16,457 nucleotides of DNA. It comes from Linderina pennispora (lineage: Eukaryota; Kickxellomycota; Kickxellomycetes; Kickxellales; Kickxellaceae). The notes under the pieces are model-generated. The model was not told where the DNA came from. It did no database searches and saw only the letters and a program-made list of their open reading frames with translations. Numbering within the stretch: position 1 is the stretch's first letter; each line of letters opens with the position of its first letter. Position numbers and translations under genes: made by a program. The DNA lies in the NCBI RefSeq assembly GCF_002104995.1, contig NW_024468455.1:1-16457 (forward strand), given 5' to 3'. Positions 1 to 8,940 of this stretch are shown piece after piece.

Positions 1-3000
1 TTTCTTGTGGTCTAAACGCGCGTTATATTTTAGCTTCTTCTTCCAGCGAGTACTCGCAGGCCAACCCGGCCTCCTGGCAGATAGTGACAAGCAGCGGTCG
101 ATTGCGCTGCCAGATGCCTTGTTTGAGCAGTACGACCTGTTGGAGTGCCGGTGTTTCATGGGGCTGTTTCCAGAGATCCAGCGGGCGTGGATTACAGTGG
201 ACCACCGGCTGTTTCTGTGGAACTACGAGGACGAGTCGGACTTTTACTCGTTCGAGGACCAGGAGCAGATAATTGTCAGTGTGGCGCTGGTGAAGCCCAA
301 GCCGGGTGTGTTTATCGACTCGATAAAGTACGTGTTGGCGGTGGCGACGCCGCTGGAGGTGTTTCTGCTGGGCATTAAATACGAGGAAGCGGGACGCGGC
401 GGCTCCGTATCGCTGTTTGCGACGCAGATTAGCGTGCCGGCCGACAGCGTGGCGATGACCAGCATGGTGGGCACAGAGGCAGGGCGGATTTCATGGCAGG
501 CAATGACGGCGGGCTGTACGAGTTCGAGTACCAGGCCGAGGACAGCTGGCTGCGGCGGCGCTCGAAGAAGGTCAATCTGACGGCCAGCGTGGGGTCATAT
601 TTCCTGCCATCGTTCTGGCACATGCACCACGAGAAGCCGGCGCTCAGCATGGCGGTGGACAATGAGCGGCATCTATTGTATGTGCTGCTGCAGGACGCGT
701 CAATCAAGGTGTTCTGGCTGGGCCATAATGGCGGGGAGTTTGTGCTGGCGCACCACCACAAGACGGTGGGCAATGCAGCGGCGCTGCTGTGCCACAGATC
801 AACGAGGGCCGCGAGCTGGAGGTGGTGTCGATGCACGTGATTCCTACCAGCGAGTCGCGCGCCATCCATCTGGTGGCGGTGACGGCCGGTGGCTCACGGC
901 TGTACTTTTCGACGCTGCCGCGCGTGCAGTGGTACAGCGCAAATGTGCAGATGCCCGCGGTGTTTGATCTGGTGCACGTGCGGCTGCCGCCCGACAGCCG
1001 GCCAGTGGCCATGCAGCTACCGCATCTGCGGGCGCCCACGCTTTCTGTGCACTGCTCATTGTATAGCCACGGGACGGTTCTTTTAGCCCACGAGCTCAAC
1101 GACGACCACGACGCGATCCTGGCCGGGGCGCCGGACTGCGCTTTGGCGTTGCGGCGCCAGGTGACGCAGCCACGGCAGATTCTGTGCGAGTTTGCGGCCG
1201 AGTCGCGGATCGAGGGCCGCACATGGGCGATGGCCGAGCTGGCGGGCGACGAAAACACGAATGATCTGGCCACGGTCTCGGGCATCCCAACGCGTCATTT
1301 CGCGGTGCTCACCAATGCTGGCGTCAGCGTGCTGGCGAAGCAGCGGCCCGTAGATATGTTCCGGGCGCTGATTACGCAGCCGGCGCTGCCCGAGGCGCAG
1401 CTGAAGCAGTTTCGTTGATGCGTTTGGTCTGGCCGAGGTCTGCGCCATGTGCTTTACCATTCTGTGCACTGACGATTTCACACAGACCAGCGCCCAGGCC
1501 GTGACTGCAGCGCGTCGTATGCTGTTCGAGTTTGGCGGCATCCCGCGCTACGCCGAAACGAAGCTCTTGTTTGAAACCCCCACGGCTCCAACAGTTCCAT
1601 TGTCGGAACAGCCGCAGCGCAGCGCAAAATCGAGCTGAGCGGGCGCCACGACGGGCTGGTGATCTATGTCTCGCGCATCCTGCAGCCCGTGTGGCAGGAG
1701 CTGGCCACAGTCCTGCGGAAGGATGCCATGAACAAGCACCATGTGGAAATCGGCATTGGCGCTGCGCGGCTTCTGGGCGTGCAGCAAAGACTACAGAGGC
1801 CTGCAACATTTCCTGACCACCAACCAGCGGTTCGTCCCGGATCAGATCAACCAGCTGGCCGAGTCCCTGCAGCAGACGCCCGAGGGCAATGTCAGTGCGT
1901 GCTGGCAAGCCGAGGCCCAGTCCCTGGCGTCCCTGTATGATCTGGTGGTGCTGGCCATCGAGACCATCTCGCTTTTGAGCCTGATCCAGGACTTTTGATC
2001 TGCCGAGGATTAGCGCCGAGGCCATGAGCTCCGAAAAGCGCTCGGAGCTCAGCAACCTGAAGTTCCACACCCTGGTGTGCACCAAGGGCGGCCGGGAGGC
2101 GTGCCGTGCATTGATTGTGGCAGTGATCAATGCCCAGATCAAGCAGCATTCCAGCATCGCCAGCATCAGCGATGCACTGCGCTTGCGCTGCGCCAGCATC
2201 TTCTCTGCCCAGGACGTCTCCCTATACAAGGCCATGGAGCTGCTGAATCTGGCGTCGGAGGCGAGCGAGCCGGCAGAGCAGCGCGAGCTGGCTAATAATG
2301 CGTTGGAGCTTTTGCGCGATATCTCGGGCACTTTGGTTCTGGACAATGTCCGGTATGTGTTTGGACGGTTTGTCAAGCTCGATATGCGTGCGCAGGCCGT
2401 CGATTTGGCATTGATGTGCGCCAAGGGCGTGGACCCGAAAGACCAGGCCCTGGCGTTCTGGCGCGACCGGGCGCCTGCCAACGACAAGCGCCAAGAACTG
2501 TACGAGTTCCGCACCTCGTGCTACCAATTGGTTCTGGATGATCTTGCCGAGACCGCCAATGTCTCCATGCTGCGCCTTTTGCCTACGACGACGCGTTGTT
2601 CTGCTTCCGCCTGTACGACTGGCTGCTGGACCGCGGCCAGACCACCACCTTGTATGAACTGGGTGGACCGCTGCTGGAGGAGTATTTCGCGGTGGCCGAC
2701 CAGCGCGACATGCTCTGGCACCTGTACGTGCACGAGGGCCGGTTTGCCATGGCGCCGTGGTGCAGCGCGACTTGGCGTGTCAGCCCGGCGATCTAAAGCT
2801 GGCTAGACGCATCGAGTACCTGTCGTTGGCTATCAGCAATGTGAAGATTGCCATTGACCAGATGGAAAGGACGACGAGGCCTCCGACCAGCTCGCGCGTG
2901 TTTTGCGCGAGACCGAAGACATGCTGGAGGTTGCCCAGACGCAGATGGAGCTGCAGCGTCTGGCACAAAGCCACACGGAGGTGGCCAAGAGACTGGACCG

Positions 3001-3590
3001 GCAGCTGTATGACGTCAGTGCCTTGTACCAGGACTTTGCCGAGCCCCTGCAGCTGCCCGAGGCCAAGCTGCTGATCTTCAAGGTCTCGTGTCATGATGAC
3101 CCGGAGCAGGTCGCCGAGGTCTGGGAGGAGCTTTTGCGGAGCACATTGTCCGACCCGCTGCGCACCGGGCTGATGGCCGTGGCTGCAAAGATCTCGGAGC
3201 TGGTCCCCCGCCTGCTGCTCGTCTAGTGCAGTGCCGGTGAATGGGCTTGTCGCGGTTCTGGTTAGGCTGGCGAACGAGCGGCCGGCGGAGTATGTGCCGG
3301 GCTATATCTGCGACTCTCTGGTGTTGGCGGGCGTGCCGTACCAGGCGGTGTTTGAGTCGCTGGTGCGCGTGCATCGCAGATTGGCTGGCGACCCGAGCCT
3401 GGCTGAGATGCTGGTGCGCGAGGTCGTGTATCTGGCCGGGGCCTGGCTTGCCAGCGCCGGTGAGGATGTGCCGACTATGTATGTGGATGAGGTCATCAAG
3501 CCAGTACATTGTCCAGGCGAATGTTGCCAAGAACCAGGCCTGCAGAGCGACTTGCTCAAGGCGCAGGAGAAGGTCCGCCAGGTGCTTTGA
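1..3590 (+). CDS. NUP155: Nup155/Nup170-family nucleoporin, 5'-partial, multiply frameshifted
   Basis: This encodes a large scaffold nucleoporin of the inner ring of the nuclear pore complex. The N-terminal half, an expected beta-propeller, carries family signatures: LPDALFEQYD, FMGLFPEIQRAWITVD and LFLWNYEDE (about 105-230), then GRI, LYEFEYQAEDSW and GGSRLYFSTLP (about 885-925). The C-terminal alpha-solenoid half follows, with IELSGRHDGLVIYVSRI (about 1630-1680), a helical stretch at 2024-2580, ALFCFRLYDWLL (2593) and a final block at 3231-3590. About 1195 residues lie in the window, and the family is usually 1300-1500, so roughly the first 100 or more residues lie upstream. Reading requires single-base frame changes near 491, 790, 1411, 1577, 1786, 1994, 2578, 2755, 2864, 3205, 3504 and 3537. 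A further break near 100 is possible: the frame starting at base 3 reads naturally up to ASWQIVTSSGR and then joins IALPDALF. Coding sense is kept on both sides of every break, which favours sequence error over a decayed paralogue. No intron is needed. The stop is at 3588-3590. Confidence 0.93.
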
Positions 3591-3676
3591 AGGGTAATTT
3601 TTAACATATAAATCGATTTTGTGCTTTTGGCTTTTTGGTATCTACGAAGAAAGAAGGTTATGGCCTTGCTACAGAC
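3591..3676. terminator. AT-rich gap between two converging genes
   Basis: Only 86 bases separate the nucleoporin stop from the stop of the minus-strand gene. The stretch is AT-rich (AATTTTTAACATATAAATCG near 3595-3615) and must hold both 3' ends, so the two transcripts probably overlap tail to tail. There is no canonical AATAAA on the plus strand; ATATAAA at 3606-3612 is the nearest A-rich element. Confidence 0.45.
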
Positions 3677-5959
3677 TCAGGTATCGTCCGAGTCATCGCC
3701 GTAGTCGATCATGTCCTCCAGGTCCACCGTCGGCCGCCGGCTGAACATGGGCAGCTCTGGCGACGTGGGAGTAACCGGATCCATGCGTCCTGCCTCCAGC
3801 GGCCGCGAGACAACAATCACCGGTCGTGGCACAACGCCAGCGGTCCGCATGCGCGGCGACCTCTGCTGCCTCATCTCCTGGTCCCCACACGCACTTTGCG
3901 GCCGCCTATCATACCTGCTGCGCCCGTGTCTGCTAACCGCCCTTCCCTGCTGCCAATACTGCCGCTGTCTACTGTACTCCGGCGACATCGACCGGTCATC
4001 GGGCGGCGTCAGTGGCGCCAGAACCCGTCGCGGCGCATCGAACCTGGGTGGGTCGTAGTCGTCCATGGGCGGTGTCTTGGCGCGCCTGTGCTTTGGCCGC
4101 TCCACCGGCGGCTCCATCGGCATATGCCAGAGCTCCTCCAGATCCTCGTCCATGTCCGGCAGGCTCTCGGCCGTCACCGCAAACTCCTTGGGCAATGGCA
4201 CTGGCTTCTCTGCCACCTGCTCCTTGGGCCGCAGGTCGCCGGCAGGAGGTTCTTGCAGCGCCTGATATCCGCGATCGTCGGCAGTGGCTGTGTGGATTTC
4301 GCAACTTGTCGCCTGATATTCCGGTTCGCTGGTGACCGGCTCCTGGGTCCTGGCCCGGGCTCTTTGTTGGTTGTGAAAGGGCTTCTATGCCGAGGCTCCC
4401 TTTCCGCTCTGAATGGGTTTCTATGCCGCAGTTCCCTGTCTGCTCTGAATGGGCTTCTATGCCGGAGTGCACGCATTGCTGATCGCCGGGGCTCTGCAGG
4501 TGTCCGGTTTCTGCTGGGATTCCATTGCCGTGCCATGGGTCCTGTGTTTGCCACGCTCAACTTCCGCGCTTGTCTTGCTGCAACTGCTGATTTGTCGGCC
4601 GCCTGTCGTGCCTCTCTTTGTGGCTCCTCTGGCCCTCTGGCTACCGCTCTTCTCTCCAAAACATGCTCCTCCCGCGCTGTCGATTCAGCCCTGGCTGGCT
4701 TGGTTCTTGATGGCTGAGCTTCTCCGACAACCTGTTGCTGCTTAGCCACCAGGACCTCACTTTTGGCCTGTTTTTGCTCCTTGGCCGGCAACTTTTCTCT
4801 AGCCGCCTTGCATTCTTTGACTGGCGAATTCACTCTACCTGACCTTGTCTCTTTCGCCACTGGCAGTTCAGCTACCTGCACTGCATTTGCCTGGATTCGT
4901 TGTGTCGCCCACAGATTCTGACTTGGCCTTGGCGACGGTATTGGCCCGAGTCGGTCCCTAATACTGCCCTTTTTCTGCACCCCACTGCGAATTCTGTTCC
5001 CTGGCCCGCCAGCCCTGCGGATCCATGGTACCACGAGCCGCTAGACGCAATGGCTGCGGACCAAGCCGGTTCGAAATGCTGCTGCGCTTGACTGCTGGCG
5101 GCTGCCGGCGATATACTGGCAGATATTGTGGCTGGGCTGGTTCCTGTGGTGGTTCCTGTGGTGGTTCCTGGGGCGGTTCCTGGGGCGGTTCTTGCGGTTG
5201 TGCAGCAGGAACTGCATGTGGCACTGGGGGAATGAGTGGCAACGGCAGCATGGCCGATGGTATTGGCGGCAGGTCCACAGGCATTGGCCGAACCAGGCCG
5301 CCTGCAGTCATGCCCGGCTGCGAAACGAGCACCGGCACCAGATCGTGGGAGCCAATACATGGCGGCGCCCCGACAGCCGTCAGATTGTCGCCCGGTGTGC
5401 TTCCCACACCAACTCGCACTACTGGTGCTCCGGGCGTGTCACCCGCCTGCTCCGTGTTCATCCGGTGGCTTGCTCTGCGGATCTCAACTGTCGCCTCCAT
5501 CCCCATTTCCCGCGCCAGGCTCTGCATTTCCAGTCCTAGCACTGACCGCAGTGCCTCCTTGTAGGCGTCCTCCATTTGCTGCCCAAAGAAGCTGCGCCGC
5601 TGCATAGCCGTCGCGCCCACCTCGGCAATCGTTGGCAGACGCTCGGCAAACGTCTCCAGGGGCTGCTCCGCTTGCCGGATGCGCTGCTGCACTGTCTGCC
5701 GAGAGATGTTAGACTGCTTGCGTTTCTGCCATGCCTGATGCTGCCGCTTGCCGATCGCCTTACTGCTGCCGTTGAAGGCGCTGCCGGTGATCTGCCGATA
5801 CCCCTGCTTAGCCCTCTTGTTGCTGTGCGCTGAACCGGCTATGGTGAGCGTGTCGCTGTGTCTACGCTTGTTGCTATGCTGGGTGCTACCACGGCCTGCA
5901 ATTGATATTCCCTGCGTGCCCGCCGCCTTTATTTTGATTCCCAAAGCGCCCTTGTTCAT
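3677..5959 (-). CDS. basic, proline-rich, repeat-bearing protein, probably nuclear; two frameshifts
   Basis: I do not recognise this gene. It reads from ATG at 5959 to a stop at 3677, about 760 residues, if two single-base indels are bridged. Near 4976 one A too many in a run of five ends the first frame (4958-5959), and the natural join reads GAEKGSIRDRLGP. Near 4258 one base is missing, and the join reads ADIRALQEPPAGDLRPKEQ. The N-terminal part holds basic clusters (SNKRRH, SNKRAK, KRQHQAWQKRKQ), plausible nuclear localisation signals, then a probably helical stretch (about 5560-5690). The middle has five QEPP units, two copies of an SI-x-[ND]-RLGP motif about 45 residues apart, and three 12-residue RHR[SN]PF repeats. 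The C-terminus is proline-rich and ends acidic (LEDMIDYGDDSDDT). Composition suggests an intrinsically disordered RNA- or chromatin-associated protein; that is inference. A GTAAGTAT donor-like string overlaps the ATG, so the true 5' end is uncertain. Confidence 0.72.
4357..4464 (-). repeat. three tandem 36-base repeats coding RHR[SN]PF units
   Basis: Three in-phase 36-base units (4357-4392, 4393-4428, 4429-4464) lie inside the basic minus-strand gene. In reading order they encode RHRSPFRADREL, RHRNPFRAEREP and RHRSPFTTNKEP. The first two are nearly identical and the third has diverged in its second half. The SPF/NPF core with arginines could be a kinase, arginine methylation or protein-docking site; this is not shown by sequence. 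Confidence 0.9.
5139..5198 (-). repeat. five tandem 12-base repeats coding QEPP
   Basis: Five 12-base units, GGTTCCTG(T/G)GG(T/C) on the plus strand with the last unit diverged, encode consecutive QEPP units in the minus-strand protein. Synonymous differences (CCA versus CCG/CCC prolines) split them into an older and a younger pair, consistent with slippage expansion. The product would be a proline-rich extended segment. Confidence 0.9.
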
Positions 5960-6338
5960 ACTTACTGAAGGAACCCCTTCTCTTTTGAATTATATGGTGA
6001 ATAGAAAATGAAGGCTAGGTTAGTGAAATATTAGACAGTAATGTGATATGTGCAATAAGATGGCCAGGTGCAGTGGATATACGCAGAACAAGAAGAGGAA
6101 GAAAAACTAAAAGTATGGAAAGCCGGTCGAGGGGAGAGCTAGGCGGAAGGGAGTCAAGGGCGGGGAAACATTGGACAACTAAACGCTATATGGCGAGCAG
6201 AGATAAAGTGTTTTAAAAAAAGTCACTGCATACTACTTCAGCTTTGGTGTCGCACAGCTCTGGGAACTCTTTTTCCAAAACAATGCCCATTTACAATGGA
6301 CAAACCCCCCTTCACAGGATGGGTGGAGTGGAGGAAGA

Positions 6339-6357
6339 AAAAAAAAAAGAAAAAAGG
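6339..6357. repeat. A-rich low-complexity run
   Basis: A run of about twelve A, one G and six more A, flanked by purines (GGAGGAAG before, GGAGG after). Such tracts often exclude nucleosomes upstream of fungal genes, but here it lies about 400 bases from the nearest start, so a regulatory role is only possible. Confidence 0.6.
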
Positions 6358-6370
6358 AGGCTGGTATTAT

Positions 6371-6418
6371 GATTACAAGGCCTGAGATAAGAGGCGGCCC
6401 TCTGCCTGCATTGTAATC
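6371..6418. repeat. compound inverted repeat (possible structured RNA or cruciform)
   Basis: GATTACAA at 6371-6378 is matched perfectly by TTGTAATC at 6411-6418. Inside, AGAGG (6390-6394) pairs with CCTCT (6399-6403) around a CGGC loop, and GGC (6379-6381) can pair with GCC (6404-6406). The result is an interrupted stem of about 16 pairs over 48 bases. No coding frame explains it. Confidence 0.55.
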
Positions 6419-6747
6419 TCCATTCGCGAATACTCAGGACACCGCCCCCTCCCTCGTCGTCCCCTCATCCAACCTCATATACGGGCCAATTCATATTCTG
6501 TGCGTTAATTTGATGTGCCTTGTGATTGAAACACCACTACATTGATGCTAATACCGCCAGTATACTATTTATCTTCTATCCAGAATGCTGCATGCAGTGC
6601 ATTGTACGCCAGTATTGGCTGCTAGACAGATGTGACTCGGTGTCACTATCCTCCGGCTATAGTGCGACATGCTACCTCACCGCATGCAACCAGCGTCAGC
6701 CATATGAGCCAGACCCGCATCCCCATCCTTAATTGCATCTCCCTCCC

Positions 6748-6867
6748 CTAGAAGGCAACCGCCACAAACCCCCATGCTCCCACAGCCACAGCCTTCTCGC
6801 ATAAAACCCTCCAGAAATAGCGCCTGGTAGCCCAGGTCGTTCGTCTGAGCAGCATATTCATTGTCAT
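6748..6867 (-). CDS. candidate 39-residue basic/hydrophobic micro-ORF
   Basis: An ATG at 6867 with two more in-frame ATGs within 15 bases opens a 39-codon frame ending TAG at 6748. It starts with an arginine-rich, probably amphipathic segment (MLLRRTTWATRRYFWRVL) and ends in a hydrophobic stretch (AVAVGAWGFVAVAF). This is the pattern of a mitochondrial inner-membrane micropeptide, but frames this short arise often by chance and no family is recognised. Confidence 0.15.
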   Translation of the reverse strand: MTMNMLLRRTTWATRRYFWRVLCEKAVAVGAWGFVAVAF

Positions 6868-7588
6868 ACACGCAAAGTGTGCCTTTTAGACTTGGCAGCT
6901 AGCAGCAATGCTAGGGCTGTTTTGGGGAGGATTGCTCAAGAAGCCTCCGCTAACCCGTAGAGGAGAATACACGGACTGCATGGGTGGCTCAAATATGCAT
7001 TCTAATTTCACGAACCAAACCGGTATTCTCCAAAACGCATAGTGATTAGTCAAAAATAGGTCAAGGACATGGTTGTATTCTCCCGTCTCTCCACTGCGTG
7101 CCCGGCAATCCCACCATCTCCAGACACCGCCTCCCAAAATGCCATGCAAAATGCCGGAGTCTTTATTCGCACGCCTAGCATGTGCATCAGCCGGACAACA
7201 TACTGTGCCGTCGTTTAGTAGAACTGCTTCGACGTGAGAAGCCGCAAGGACTCGAGTTCCTGCAGATCAAGTAAAGGAAGTTTCCTAATATACACGCACT
7301 GTATTGACTGCATGTAAGTGGATGAGGGGTTGTGTACTTTTCGCGCATCTTCGTGGATGAGAGTTTCTCGTATACTTATTCTCTAACGGAGATTTGAGAT
7401 CCTGGATTCCACATCTGTATTCAAGACTCCCCATCACTCCAATTCCTAGCAGCTTTGTTTTAGAATAACAATTTCATTGTCAATCAAAATGTGAGCAAAA
7501 TTTAGTCCTACACCTTGTAACCATGGCTCCTATAAGCTGATATGACCAGCCATGCTGAAGGGAACATGTTCATATGCATGGGAGTCAC

Positions 7589-8002
7589 CTAGTACAAATA
7601 GCAGGGATACTTATATCCGCTATACCATGGCCAGCTAGCACACACGCAGTACCCAACATCACCACACCCGCAGCGCTTGCGGAAGCTGGTAAAGGCATTG
7701 TTATTGCCATGCACGTTGTCGCACGCCTGGCATGCATTGGAATTGCTGGTATACAAGGCGTTCTCATTAGAGCTGCAGTGGCTGCAGGCACAGCCAACGT
7801 TGTTGTTGAATGCACTGGTGAACGGGACGCCCCAGCCGCCACCGCTTGCACCGCAGCGCTTGGTGGGCTTCGGCTGAGCAGTAGCTGGAGCGTTGTGGTG
7901 CACGGCTGCGACACTAGGATCAGCAACAGGCGTAGCTCTAGACGGAAGTGCAAATGTCGCAAGAGCAGCGAAAACAGCGGTCGGAGTAGCGGTGGAAAGC
8001 AT
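7589..8002 (-). CDS. small secreted cysteine-rich protein with two Kex2-type sites
   Basis: This 137-residue protein has a clear signal peptide (MLSTATPTAVFAALATFALP, likely cut after SRA at residue 23). A 25-residue Pro/Ala/His-containing pro-region follows, ending in Lys48-Arg49, and then the mature part. Eleven cysteines lie at 50, 71, 73, 76, 91, 94, 111, 113, 119, 121 and 134, mostly as CxC or CxxC pairs, between Gly/Asn/Ser-rich linkers. A second dibasic site, Lys109-Arg110, precedes CGCGDVGYC. Both dibasic sites are followed at once by Cys-Gly, so Kex2 cleavage could yield a 61-residue peptide (50-110) and a 27-residue peptide (111-137). Role unknown: effector, wall protein or pheromone-like peptide are all possible. 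The odd cysteine number allows one free thiol or a dimer. The start is the first ATG in the frame. A TATA box lies 97 bases upstream, with a CA-rich 5' leader and no intron. Confidence 0.72.
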   Translation of the reverse strand: MLSTATPTAVFAALATFALPSRATPVADPSVAAVHHNAPATAQPKPTKRCGASGGGWGVPFTSAFNNNVGCACSHCSSNENALYTSNSNACQACDNVHGNNNAFTSFRKRCGCGDVGYCVCASWPWYSGYKYPCYLY

Positions 8003-8098
8003 GAAAATGAGAGTTGTGTTGATGATTGGAGTGATGATGGGGTTGTTGTTTGGAGCAGGCTGCTGAGTGACAAATGTAAATAAGCATGCTTGTCAGAC

Positions 8099-8104
8099 TA
8101 TATA
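8099..8104 (-). promoter_or_regulatory. TATA box of the secreted-protein gene
   Basis: TATATA (CTGTATATAGTC on the minus strand) sits 97 bases before the ATG at 8002. The leader between them is CA- and ATC-rich (CATCATCACTCCAATCATC), a common look for strongly expressed fungal secreted-protein genes. A start site about 60-70 bases before the ATG would follow. Confidence 0.5.
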
Positions 8105-8481
8105 CAGCCCGACATTCCACCATGACTCAGAGGAAAGTGGTCCAGTTGGCATCCCAGATGTATCTATCATGGCACGATATTTTATTGGTGGCTCAGCCTG
8201 TATCATGTAGGTCAGATAAATAACTAATGGCAGACTGTATGCTGACTAGTAATGATGTTTCAAAAGTGCAGTGCCGCAGATACGTCGCTAGCACGAATTC
8301 AACCTTTCCGTGTGACCAATGGCGGTGAGGAAAGCTTGATTGGAACCAGTAGTGAACAGCTGGTGTGTGTATTTTTAATGTCTGCACCAGCTTGTAGTAG
8401 AAATCAATGCACTGCCCCTCTCCCCAAGTGCTTCTCCGCGAATATGCAGACAGTGCTGGTGATATTCATGAGAATCCAAAA

Positions 8482-8940
8482 TTAGATCTGCGACACACAG
8501 CAGAGTGCAGCAATAGGTATGCGTGTGAGTCCTAGTTTCGATGCACCAAGCAAATGACCTACATGGGCGAGCCTCGTACATAAATGTGCATATCGAAACG
8601 CGTCGACAAAGAAAAAACCACGCACCCCCAATCCTGGATTGAAGGTAACATCGGCAAAGAGATATTCGGATGCTTCCTTGTAGATCTCCGTTCTACGGCT
8701 TGCAGTTTCGTTCCAATGGGGGCCTTTGGCCAGCGTTTTCCGTTGCTTCGCACCTGTTTTTAAGAGTGTACTGACAACTGCGGGCCAAATAAAACTTGCA
8801 TGAGATGTCCTTGGCGCTCCCGAGTTTTCTTCACATGACGATCTTCGAGCGAAGCGCAGAGAGAATGCGCTCAGTTGTTCTCTTTTTGCCTTCTTTAGGA
8901 TGGTTCTGGGCTCCCCGTCCGGCGCACATGAACACGCCAT
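8482..8940 (-). CDS. doubtful 152-residue ORF
   Basis: An ATG-to-TAA frame of 152 codons. The middle (TEIYKEASEYLFADVTFNPG and GVRGFFFVDAF) reads more like a folded protein than random translation, but the ends do not, and no family is recognised. It lies in the upstream region of two better-supported genes. It could be a relic of a gene fragment or chance. Confidence 0.18.
   Translation of the reverse strand: MACSCAPDGEPRTILKKAKREQLSAFSLRFARRSSCEENSGAPRTSHASFIWPAVVSTLLKTGAKQRKTLAKGPHWNETASRRTEIYKEASEYLFADVTFNPGLGVRGFFFVDAFRYAHLCTRLAHVGHLLGASKLGLTRIPIAALCCVSQI

Larger units (their letters stand above)
5960..7588. other. 1.6 kb without a convincing protein gene
   Basis: No long ORF with a believable protein is seen on either strand, and I found no tRNA or rRNA. 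It contains purine-rich tracts near 6085-6115, an A-rich run at about 6339-6357, a compound inverted repeat (6371-6418), a 10-base palindrome ATTCGCGAAT (6422-6431) and one small minus-strand ORF (6867-6748). Its left end must hold the promoter of the basic minus-strand gene, and its right end the 3' region of the secreted-protein gene. Confidence 0.6.

Noticed and set aside
1372-2514. 380-codon minus-strand frame inside the nucleoporin gene
   Set aside because: It runs antisense to conserved Nup155 segments that are clear on the plus strand once indels are bridged.
400-3560. Introns or programmed frameshifting as explanation of the nucleoporin breaks
   Set aside because: Each break is a single base with coding sense flush on both sides, leaving no room for an intron; a dozen programmed shifts of both signs in one gene is not known.
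3635-4717. 360-codon plus-strand frame opposite the basic gene
   Set aside because: It is a Leu/Arg-rich mirror of the GC-rich minus-strand coding sequence, lacks a family signature and would overlap a frame with clear in-phase repeats.
7562-7571. Palindrome GAACATGTTC after the secreted-protein gene
   Set aside because: A single 10-base palindrome in a 3' region is expected by chance often enough, and nothing around it supports a role.
7574-8083. 169-codon plus-strand frame opposite the secreted-protein gene
   Set aside because: The minus strand has a textbook signal peptide and ordered cysteine pairs; the plus frame has neither and is a shadow.
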